A DNA stretch of 6,037 nucleotides from Pseudomonadota bacterium (lineage in GTDB: Bacteria; Desulfobacterota; Desulfovibrionia; Desulfovibrionales; Desulfovibrionaceae), in assembly GCA_023399375.1 (NCBI GenBank), contig JAEWPX010000113.1, positions 1 to 6,037 on the forward strand. Reading direction: 5' to 3'. Shown in pieces: positions 1-5,376 of the stretch. The translations under genes were made by a program, and so were the position numbers. Numbering within the stretch: position 1 is the stretch's first letter; each line of letters starts with the position of its first letter. The notes under the pieces are model-generated. The model was given only the letters and a program-made list of their open reading frames with translations, had not been told where the DNA came from and made no database searches.

Positions 1-573
1 TTCATCGAAAATCCTGGCGATCTTGGCCGCGGCCTGGGAATGGGTGGGCACGGCGTCTGCGGGCGCGGGTTCGGGTTCCGGCTCGGGCGCGGCGGCGGGC
101 GCGGGCGGCGGTGGCGTGTCCTCGGCCGGGAAATCCCCGGCTCCGACGACCGGCGGCGCGGCCGGGGTGGCAGGCGCGCCGCCTTCGAGCTGCGCGGCGA
201 TGCGGGCGATGACCGGGGCGGTGTCCACGTCGCCTTCGCCGCCGGTCTGCTCGAGGTTCTCGATCATGGTGCGCAAAAGGTCCGTGGCCGCGAGGATCAC
301 GTCCATGATCTCGGGATTGACGGGAATGTTGCCCTTGCGCAGCTCGTCGAGGATGTTCTCCGCTTTATGGGCCAGGCCGTTGATGGCGTTTAAGCCGAGG
401 AATCCCGAGGCTCCCTTGAGGGAATGCATGGGCCGGAAAATGTCGTTGAGAAGGCTCAAGTTTCCCGGGTTGCGCTCCAGCTCGAGGAGGTTGGGCTCGA
501 TGGTTTCGAGATGCTCCCTGGCCTCCACGATGAAATCGGCGAAAAGTTCCGGATCCATGAAATCCTGGCTCAT
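1..573 (-). CDS. cheA: Chemotaxis histidine kinase CheA, N-terminal part (cut by left edge)
   Basis: Only the first 191 codons are inside the window; the frame is still open at base 1. Residues about 5-130 form an HPt (P1) domain, with the phosphorylated histidine at H50 in the motif MHSLKGASGFLG, followed by the helix INGLAHKAENILDELRKG. Residues about 131-180 are a Pro/Ala/Glu-rich linker (PEPEPEP at 163-169), typical of the flexible tether after P1. The CheY/CheB-binding, dimerisation, kinase and CheW-like domains would lie beyond the left edge. In the family, CheA autophosphorylates on this His in response to receptors and passes the phosphate to CheY and CheB in the cytoplasmic array. 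The ATG at 573 is preceded by GAGGTG with 5-nt spacing; the later ATG at codon 6 is less well placed. It lies 36 bp after cheY, so the two are probably co-transcribed. The family is certain for the visible part; its domain content downstream is inferred. Confidence 0.95.
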   Translation of the reverse strand, partial: MSQDFMDPELFADFIVEAREHLETIEPNLLELERNPGNLSLLNDIFRPMHSLKGASGFLGLNAINGLAHKAENILDELRKGNIPVNPEIMDVILAATDLLRTMIENLEQTGGEGDVDTAPVIARIAAQLEGGAPATPAAPPVVGAGDFPAEDTPPPPAPAAAPEPEPEPAPADAVPTHSQAAAKIARIFDE

Positions 574-578
574 CAAAG

Positions 579-584
579 CACCTC
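579..584 (-). promoter_or_regulatory. Ribosome-binding site of cheA
   Basis: GAGGTG on the minus strand, 5 nt before the ATG at 573. It supports that ATG over the in-frame ATG at codon 6. The surrounding 10-mer GAGGTGCTTT (575-584) also occurs before the CheW-domain gene. Confidence 0.6.
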
Positions 585-592
585 GCGGCTGT

Positions 593-605
593 CGAACGGC
601 GTTCG
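593..605. repeat. Small inverted repeat in the cheY-cheA gap
   Basis: CGAACG and CGTTCG are separated by one base, giving a perfect 6-bp inverted repeat that could fold as a 5-bp stem with a 3-base loop. It fills part of the 36-bp gap between cheY and cheA, just upstream of the cheA ribosome-binding site. No T-run follows, so it does not look like a terminator. It could be chance in such GC-rich DNA, or could affect mRNA stability or relative translation of cheA. Confidence 0.35.
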
Positions 606-609
606 CGTC

Positions 610-978
610 CTATCCCAGCAGCATCTTGACGTTGCGCACCATCACTTCGGGTTGGGCGGGCTTGACCATGTACAGGTTGGCCCCGATGGAAAGGCCGGCA
701 TGGATGTCGCGCTCCTCGCCCTCGGTGGAAAGTACGACGATCGGCGTGTCGCGGTAGGCGTCTTGTTCGCGCACGGTCTTGATGAAGGTGATGCCATCCA
801 TGCGCGGCATATTGATGTCGGTGATGATGAGATCCACCTGCGGATCGGTGTAGAGCTTCTCCAACCCGTCCAGACCGTCCTCGGCGGCGGTCACCTTGAA
901 CCCTTCCTTGCGCATGATGAACGCCACAAGGTTGCGCACGGTCTTGGAGTCATCCACGATGAGGATATGCTTGGGCAT
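610..978 (-). CDS. cheY: Single-domain response regulator CheY
   Basis: A 122-residue stand-alone receiver domain, the normal CheY length, with no output domain. The acidic pocket is D9-D10 (VDDS), the phosphoacceptor is D54 (TDINMPRMDG), the switch Ser/Thr is S84 (VLSTEG), the switch aromatic is Y103 and the conserved lysine is K106 (VKP). CheY proteins accept phosphate from CheA and then bind a target, usually the flagellar motor switch; whether the target here is the motor or another output cannot be told from sequence. The ATG at 978 has a strong GAGGAGGT site 6 nt upstream, overlapping the stop codon of the CheW-domain gene. It lies 12 bp after that gene and 36 bp before cheA, so it is very likely the cognate regulator of this CheA. 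No CheY-P phosphatase gene (cheZ, cheC or cheX) is visible in the window. Confidence 0.94.
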   Translation of the reverse strand: MPKHILIVDDSKTVRNLVAFIMRKEGFKVTAAEDGLDGLEKLYTDPQVDLIITDINMPRMDGITFIKTVREQDAYRDTPIVVLSTEGEERDIHAGLSIGANLYMVKPAQPEVMVRNVKMLLG

Positions 979-984
979 CTACCT

Positions 985-992
985 ACCTCCTC
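985..992 (-). promoter_or_regulatory. Ribosome-binding site of cheY
   Basis: GAGGAGGT on the minus strand, 6 nt before the cheY ATG. It is the strongest Shine-Dalgarno match among the complete genes here and overlaps the upstream gene's TGA at 991-993. This fits high production of CheY from a shared mRNA. Confidence 0.7.
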
Positions 993-1737
993 AACTCTTC
1001 AAAACCTTTTGAAAAAGACTGTCAACGGAGAGGATGGCCACGAGCAGGTCGCCGACCTTGAGCAGTCCGGAAACCATCTCCGAAGCCACGCCCGCCCGGG
1101 CCTCGAGGCCCCACTCCACATCCTCCCCCCGCGCCTGGTGCATGGTGGTCAGGGCCTCCACGAGCAGCCCCACGAGCATCCCCCGGCAGCGGCACACGAT
1201 AATGAAGCGGTCTTCGCCGCGCGCACCGGAAAAATCCATGATTCCGGCCAGATCAATCATGGGCACGACCCGGCCGCGCAGGTTGAGCATGCCCTTCACA
1301 TGGGCCGGCGCGGCGGGCAGGCGGGTGACGGGCATGGCCCGCAGCACCTCCTGCACCCGGGCGATGTGCACGGCCAGTTCCTGGCCGGCCAGGCGGAAGC
1401 CCACGAGCTTGAGCTCCCGGGCCTCATGCATCGCTTCTTCCAGGGCGGCTTCCTCATCAAGCGGCGCGGCCGCGGCGGCGGCCGCTTCCGCGGTCCGGGC
1501 CGCGCCCGCGGAAGCGGCCGAAGCGCTTCCGTTGCCCGACGCGGCGGGCGGCGGCAGGAGCCCGGTGACCGAGGTGACGGCCGACGGCCGGGACAACCCT
1601 TCCCGGGCGAGGACGTCCTCGAAATCCGCACCCACGTAGCGCGTGAGAAAGGTCCGCTCCGCGTCGGTGAAGCCCCCGGCATGCGGTTCGGGCAGGGACA
1701 CGGAGTCCTTGAAGTATTCTTCCAGGGTCGGGCTCAC
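991..1737 (-). CDS. CheW-domain coupling protein with long N-terminal extension (ParP-like candidate)
   Basis: 248 residues. The C-terminal part, about 109-247, is a complete CheW domain: FRLAGQELAVHIARVQEVLR, then GMLNLRGRVVPMIDL (150-163, including the conserved arginine R154), then FIIVCRCRGMLVGLLVEAL. An ordinary CheW is about 150-170 residues. Here about 60 residues of folded-looking sequence (FTDAERTFLTRYVGADFEDV) and an Ala/Ser/Pro-rich linker (about 62-92) precede the domain. CheW couples receptors to CheA. I chose the GTG at 1737 because GAGGTG lies 8 nt upstream and because the GTG overlaps the ParA stop as GTGA; the frame stays open further upstream, but only as a shadow inside parA. 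Tight coupling to a ParA gene recalls ParP of Vibrio, which joins ParC to CheA through a C-terminal CheW-like domain. That link is my inference; plain CheW with an extension is the fallback. Confidence 0.9.
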   Translation of the reverse strand: MSPTLEEYFKDSVSLPEPHAGGFTDAERTFLTRYVGADFEDVLAREGLSRPSAVTSVTGLLPPPAASGNGSASAASAGAARTAEAAAAAAAPLDEEAALEEAMHEARELKLVGFRLAGQELAVHIARVQEVLRAMPVTRLPAAPAHVKGMLNLRGRVVPMIDLAGIMDFSGARGEDRFIIVCRCRGMLVGLLVEALTTMHQARGEDVEWGLEARAGVASEMVSGLLKVGDLLVAILSVDSLFQKVLKS

Positions 1738-2501
1738 AGGGAAAGCACCTCTTGGGCCAGGGCATCGTACTCGCGAGCGCCGCGGCTGTCCGGGGCGAGG
1801 TCCTGGATGACGCAACCGGCGGCGCTGGCCTCGCGGAACTTGGTGTCGAGGCCGATGACCGTCTCGAACATGCGGCCGGCGAATTTCTCGCGCAAAAGCG
1901 CGAGCACCCGGCGGCAGGCCCTGGCGCGCCGGTCGCACATGGTGGCCAGGGCGCGGAAGGGTACGGGGCGCGGCAGCGCGGCGTTGAGCGCGCGCATGGT
2001 GTCGAAAAGGTTGCGCACGCCGTGCAGGGCCAGAAAATCCGTCTGGATGGGGATCACGCACAGGTCCGCGGCCACCAGGGCGTTGACCAGCACCACCCCG
2101 GTGTGGGGCGGACAGTCGAGCAGCACATGGTCGTACGCCGGTCCCGACGCCAGAGCTTCACGCAGCAGCACGCCTTTCCCCTTGCGTTCCCGCAGGTCCC
2201 ATTCCATGTCCGACAGCCGGGCATGGCTCGGAGCCAGATCGAACGCCGCCTTTTCCGGCCGCGTCACCACGCGTTCCCAGGGCACGGCCCCGGGAGACGC
2301 GGCCCAAAACACTTCCGCCGACGAAGCGGCCACGGCCTCGGGAAAAATGCCCACATGGGCCGAGGCGCAGCCGTGGGGATCGAGGTCCATGACCAGGATC
2401 CGCCGGCCCGTGATGGCCAGCGCGGCCGCCAGGGACAGGGCCGTGGTGGTCTTGCCCACCCCGCCCTTCTGGTTCGCTATGGCCAGTACGCGCGGCGTCA
2501 A
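1734..2501 (-). CDS. Orphan ParA/MinD-type ATPase of a chemotaxis operon (ParC-like)
   Basis: 255 residues, the usual length for chromosomal ParA/Soj proteins. The deviant Walker A motif QKGGVGKTT covers residues 11-19, with signature lysine K12 and P-loop lysine K17. The switch motif DLDPHG (39-44) has His where Gln is usual. Walker B is LLDCPP (D129). An Arg-rich segment at 191-198 (RRARACRR) matches the region that binds DNA non-specifically in ParA proteins. No ParB gene or recognisable parS site is present, so plasmid or chromosome partition is unlikely. ParA homologues inside chemotaxis operons (ParC in Vibrio, PpfA in Rhodobacter) position chemoreceptor arrays, the likely role here. 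The start is a TTG at 2501: an in-frame TGA lies five codons upstream and no ATG or GTG is available before the P-loop. The stop overlaps the next gene's GTG by 4 bp, implying coupled translation. Family is certain; role is inferred from context. Confidence 0.93.
   Translation of the reverse strand: MTPRVLAIANQKGGVGKTTTALSLAAALAITGRRILVMDLDPHGCASAHVGIFPEAVAASSAEVFWAASPGAVPWERVVTRPEKAAFDLAPSHARLSDMEWDLRERKGKGVLLREALASGPAYDHVLLDCPPHTGVVLVNALVAADLCVIPIQTDFLALHGVRNLFDTMRALNAALPRPVPFRALATMCDRRARACRRVLALLREKFAGRMFETVIGLDTKFREASAAGCVIQDLAPDSRGAREYDALAQEVLSL
1746..1751 (-). promoter_or_regulatory. Ribosome-binding site of the CheW-domain gene
   Basis: GAGGTG on the minus strand, inside the last codons of parA and 8 nt before the GTG at 1737. 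It decides the start of the CheW-domain protein, whose frame is otherwise open well upstream. Confidence 0.6.
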
Positions 2502-2536
2502 CGCCCGTGTGTCCCGTCATCGACGTCCGCCGTCAT
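2498..2536 (-). CDS. Possible 12-codon leader frame coupled to parA
   Basis: The ATG at 2536 is followed by 12 sense codons (MTADVDDGTHGR) and a TGA at 2498-2500. It has a good ribosome-binding site, AAGGAGGAG at 2546-2554, in the last codons of cheR. Its stop overlaps the TTG start of parA in the sequence TTGA, while the TTG has no convincing ribosome-binding site of its own. Ribosomes ending this frame could restart on parA, making it a translational coupling leader. It may instead be noise, or the true parA start may be this ATG with a one-base error or frameshift between the two frames. The peptide resembles nothing I know. Confidence 0.35.
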   Translation of the reverse strand: MTADVDDGTHGR

Positions 2537-2542
2537 GTCCCC

Positions 2543-3421
2543 TTACTCCTCCTTGCCGTAGATGATGGCGCCGGGATAATGCTTCGGACGAAAGGCCCGG
2601 GAGATGTTGTGCAAGGATTCCGAGTGGCCGATGAGCAGCTGGCCGCCGGGGAGCAGGTTGTCATAAAAGGCCGTGATGACGTTCTTCTTCATCTCGTCAT
2701 CGAAATAGATGATCACGTTGCGGCAAAAGACGATGTGGGAGCGCTCCACGCGCTTGAGCATGGCCCGGTCGCTCAGGTTGATCTGGCCAAACGAGACCAG
2801 CCGCTTGACCTCGGGCTTGATCCTGAAATTCGGGCCGTCCGGCGTAAAATAGCGGGGCACGATCTCCTTGGGCGTGGTGCGCAGGCTGTAGTCGGTGTAG
2901 ACACCTTCCTTGGCCTGGGCGAGCACGGCCTCGGAGAGGTCGTTGGCCGTGATGCGGATGTCCCAGGTGGCGAGTTCCGTGCGCAGCACCTCGTGGAGGA
3001 TGATGGCGATGGTGTAGGGCTCCTCGCCGGTGGAGCAGCCCGCGGACCAGATGCGCAGCCGTTTTTGCCGGGCGGCGCGCAGCTTGTCCAGGACGTCCTT
3101 GAGTACCATGTCCTGAAAGACCTTGAGCTGCGGCGGGTTGCGGTAGAAACTCGTCTCGTTGGTGGTGATGACCTCGAACAGCCGGTTGAGCTCCTGGCGG
3201 CGTCCGGCGTCGTACTGCAAAAACGCGTGGTACTCGGAGAAGCTCTTGAGGTTGAGCTCCTTCAGCCGCGTTGCGAGACGGTTCTCGACCAGATACTTGC
3301 GGTTGTCGGCCACGTAGATGCCGGACTGGGCGTAGATGAAGTCCCGCAACTGGGCGAATTCCGCGTCGCTGATCTTGAGATCCTTGCGCAGCGAGATCGT
3401 CTTGGAAAAAAGCGAGGTCAT
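2543..3421 (-). CDS. cheR: Chemotaxis protein methyltransferase CheR
   Basis: 292 residues, close to the 286 of the E. coli protein. The N-terminal helical domain (about 15-80) has the typical opening LKISDAEFAQLRDFIYAQSG and a central helix YLVENRLATRLKEL. It is followed by TTNETSFYRNP (86-96) and the SAM-binding motif SAGCSTGEEPYT (126-137). Further family motifs are ANDLSEAVL (159-167), FCRNVIIYFD (232-241) and LLIGHSES (262-269). CheR methylates glutamates of chemoreceptors using S-adenosylmethionine, opposing CheB. I see no TPR or other C-terminal extension. The ATG at 3421 lies 3 bp after the stop of the HEAT-repeat gene, and AAGGGGAG at 3431-3438 is 9 nt upstream, so translation is probably coupled. 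All expected motifs are intact, so an active enzyme is likely. Confidence 0.97.
   Translation of the reverse strand: MTSLFSKTISLRKDLKISDAEFAQLRDFIYAQSGIYVADNRKYLVENRLATRLKELNLKSFSEYHAFLQYDAGRRQELNRLFEVITTNETSFYRNPPQLKVFQDMVLKDVLDKLRAARQKRLRIWSAGCSTGEEPYTIAIILHEVLRTELATWDIRITANDLSEAVLAQAKEGVYTDYSLRTTPKEIVPRYFTPDGPNFRIKPEVKRLVSFGQINLSDRAMLKRVERSHIVFCRNVIIYFDDEMKKNVITAFYDNLLPGGQLLIGHSESLHNISRAFRPKHYPGAIIYGKEE
2546..2554 (-). promoter_or_regulatory. Strong ribosome-binding site at the end of cheR
   Basis: AAGGAGGAG on the minus strand, running up to the cheR TAA. It lies 9 nt before the ATG of the 12-codon frame at 2536 but about 44 nt before the parA TTG. It is therefore well placed for the small frame and too far to serve parA directly. 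Confidence 0.55.
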
Positions 3422-3424
3422 GGA

Positions 3425-5347
3425 CTAGCGCTCCCCTTGCTCGTCCCGCAGCCTGGCTATGGCCGCTTCCGCGGCGTCGACGAGTTCCGGGTCGTCGCCG
3501 CCGCCGAGGCGCAGGAGCCCTTCGAACGCCTGCGGCCCGCCCAGTTCGCCGAGCACTTCCACGGCCTTGAGCGCCACGAGCTTGCTCGGCTCTCCGGCCA
3601 GTTCGAGCAGTCGCGGCACGGCGTCGCGCTCGCCTCGGTTGCCGATCGCCTCCAGGGCCCGGATGCGCACCCAGTCGTCGGGGTCGGCCAGGGCCTGTTC
3701 CAGGTACGGATAGACCTTGTCGCTGTCGCAGCCGCCCAAAAGCTCCACCACGGCCAGGCGCACGTCGCGGTTCTCGTCGGCAAGACCGGCCACGATCAGC
3801 GGCAGACCGTCCTCCTCGTGGCCGCACATCTCGGCCAGTGCCTCCAGGGCGATCTTGCGGATGTCGGGCACCTCGTCGGCCAGGGCCTCCCGGATGACGT
3901 CCATGTGATCGCGCACGCCCATCTTGCCCAGGGCATAGACGGCCATGAGCCGGTCCATGGGCTCCCCGCTCGCGAAAAGCTCCCGGAAGCGGGCGTCGAG
4001 CCCTGCGCCGCCGATGGCCACGCAGGCGTCGAGCGCCGCCTCCTTGACCGCGTCGGAGGGATGGCCGAGCAGGCCGAAAACCGCCTCGCCGGCGTCCGCA
4101 AGCCGCAGCTTGCCGCCGAGGAAGGCCACGGCCTCGAGCAGCAGCGCCTCGTCGTCGTCGTCCAGCAGCGTCATGAAAAAGTCCTTGGCCTCCTCCCCGG
4201 CGATGGCCGCCAGGGCCTTGGCCGCCAGGGGGCGCGCCTCGTCCGGCAACTCGGGGAAGGCGTCCATGAGGAGCGCGGCGCAGTCCGGGCAGGGCAGGCC
4301 GGCGAGCACGTCCAGGGCCGCCAGCCGCCTGGCGTCGCCGCCCTCGCGCAGCGCCCGGCCCAGGGCGTCGCTCAGCCCGATCTCGCGCAATGCGGCAATG
4401 GCGTGTTCGTAGCGCTCCGGATGCCGCTCGCGGTCGAGGCGGGCGGCATGGGCGAGCACCGCCGCGGCCGCGGCCTCGCCGCCCACGGACCCGAGTCCGG
4501 ACACGGCCGCGTCCTGCACGTCCTCCTCGTCGTCGCCAAGCGCCGCCAGGAGGTAGTCGCGGAAACGCTCGCGTTCGGCCGGCGACAGCAGGCTCAGGGC
4601 CTTGCCGCCGAGGATGCGCACCACGGCCTTGACGATCTTGTTGCGCAACACCTCGGGCGAGGCGTCCATGCGTTTGAGCAGCATGGTCACGGCCTTGATG
4701 TTGCCGATCTCGCCCAGGGCGTCCACGATCATGGAGGCCACGAGGTCGGAGCTCTTGTCCAGGGCCTTGACCAGCGCCCCCACCGAGGAGGCGTCGCGGA
4801 TCTTGGCCAGGGCCTCGATGACCGCGAACTGGACCCACTCGTCGTCGCCGAGCGCCTTGCCCAGGCACGCGGCGGCGTCGGCGAAGGCCAGTTCGCCGAG
4901 GCTCACGGCCGCCTGGTAGCGGACGTTGACCTCGTGGTCCTTGAGCAGCGCCTCGCACAGGGGCGCGACGGCCAGTCTGGAGTCCGTGGAGCCCAGGATG
5001 TCCGACGCGAAAATACGGATGTCCGGGTCGGCGTCGTGCAGCAGTTCGATCAGCGTGGGGAAGTCCTGCACGCCCACGGCACGCAGGATGTCCATGGAGG
5101 CGTTGCGGGTCGGCGCGTCGTCGGAGCGCAGAAGCGGCTTGACCGCGCCCACGACCTCCTTGCCGCCGATCTTGCGCAGGGCCCGGTCGGCCGCCTCCTG
5201 CACGCCCATGTTGCGCGAGCACAAAAGCCCGGCCAGCAGGCCCACGGCCTCCACGCAGCCGTTTTCGCCGGCCTCGTACGCGGCGTCGCGGAGCACGTCC
5301 GTGTCGTCGCTGCCCAGTTTCCGGCAAAGTTCGTTGCAGTCCACCAT
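3425..5347 (-). CDS. HEAT-repeat protein of the chemotaxis operon
   Basis: 640 residues made almost entirely of about 19-20 HEAT / PBS-lyase-type helical repeats of roughly 31 residues. Clear units include about 94-123 (DFPTLIELLHDADPDIRIFA), about 124-155 (RLAVAPLCEALLKDHEVNVR) and the next-to-last ones near the C terminus (DKVYPYLEQALADPDDWVR, then RDAVPRLLELAGEPSKLVAL). The signature is a loop with D/P/D followed by VR, then A..AL..IG. No signal peptide, membrane segment or catalytic motif is visible, and the protein is acidic, so it is probably a cytoplasmic solenoid for protein-protein contacts. The resemblance to phycobilin lyase repeats does not imply lyase activity. The ATG at 5347 has GAGGA 6 nt upstream. 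It sits between cheB (29 bp) and cheR (3 bp), suggesting a scaffold or regulator for the adaptation enzymes or receptors. I recall HEAT-repeat proteins in other deltaproteobacterial chemosensory clusters (for example Cpc7 of Myxococcus), unchecked. The fold is confident; the function is unknown. Confidence 0.9.
   Translation of the reverse strand: MVDCNELCRKLGSDDTDVLRDAAYEAGENGCVEAVGLLAGLLCSRNMGVQEAADRALRKIGGKEVVGAVKPLLRSDDAPTRNASMDILRAVGVQDFPTLIELLHDADPDIRIFASDILGSTDSRLAVAPLCEALLKDHEVNVRYQAAVSLGELAFADAAACLGKALGDDEWVQFAVIEALAKIRDASSVGALVKALDKSSDLVASMIVDALGEIGNIKAVTMLLKRMDASPEVLRNKIVKAVVRILGGKALSLLSPAERERFRDYLLAALGDDEEDVQDAAVSGLGSVGGEAAAAAVLAHAARLDRERHPERYEHAIAALREIGLSDALGRALREGGDARRLAALDVLAGLPCPDCAALLMDAFPELPDEARPLAAKALAAIAGEEAKDFFMTLLDDDDEALLLEAVAFLGGKLRLADAGEAVFGLLGHPSDAVKEAALDACVAIGGAGLDARFRELFASGEPMDRLMAVYALGKMGVRDHMDVIREALADEVPDIRKIALEALAEMCGHEEDGLPLIVAGLADENRDVRLAVVELLGGCDSDKVYPYLEQALADPDDWVRIRALEAIGNRGERDAVPRLLELAGEPSKLVALKAVEVLGELGGPQAFEGLLRLGGGDDPELVDAAEAAIARLRDEQGER
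3431..3438 (-). promoter_or_regulatory. Ribosome-binding site of cheR
   Basis: AAGGGGAG on the minus strand, within the final codons of the HEAT-repeat gene and 9 nt before the cheR ATG. It supports the ATG at 3421 and coupling between the two genes. Confidence 0.55.
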
Positions 5348-5353
5348 GCCGCG

Positions 5354-5358
5354 TCCTC
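5354..5358 (-). promoter_or_regulatory. Ribosome-binding site of the HEAT-repeat gene
   Basis: GAGGA on the minus strand, 6 nt before the ATG at 5347. It lies only 2 bases downstream of a perfect GC palindrome, so a hairpin there could modulate access to it. Confidence 0.5.
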
Positions 5359-5360
5359 AC

Positions 5361-5376
5361 CCGGCCCGCGGGCCGG
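5361..5376. repeat. Perfect 16-bp GC palindrome between cheB and the HEAT gene
   Basis: CCGGCCCGCGGGCCGG is its own reverse complement. As RNA it could fold into a 6-bp all-GC stem with a CGCG loop. It begins right after the cheB TGA (5377-5379) and ends 2 bases before the ribosome-binding site of the HEAT-repeat gene. There is no T-run, so it is not a classic intrinsic terminator. It may set the relative expression of the two genes or protect the upstream message; chance is possible in DNA this GC-rich. Confidence 0.6.

Noticed and set aside
1738..2061. Upstream extension of the CheW-domain protein to a start at 2061
   Set aside because: The added part lies inside the conserved C-terminal half of parA in another frame and is Arg/Pro-rich noise; the GTG at 1737 has a ribosome-binding site and the typical GTGA overlap.
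1734..2501. Plasmid or chromosome partition locus
   Set aside because: There is no ParB gene or recognisable parS site, and the ATPase sits inside a chemotaxis operon, overlapping the CheW-domain gene.
2158..2520. Frame starting at the ATG at 2520 as an alternative start for parA
   Set aside because: It is out of frame with the Walker A motif and translates to Gly/His/Arg-rich sequence without family motifs.
424..2565. Long plus-strand open frame (over 700 codons) opposite cheA, cheY, the CheW-domain gene and parA
   Set aside because: It runs antisense to four genes with clear family motifs, its translation is low-complexity and resembles no family, and long antisense openness is expected where third codon positions are almost all G or C.
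5361..5376. Intrinsic terminator after cheB
   Set aside because: The palindrome has no following T-run, and the next gene starts 13 bases later in the same direction with its own ribosome-binding site.
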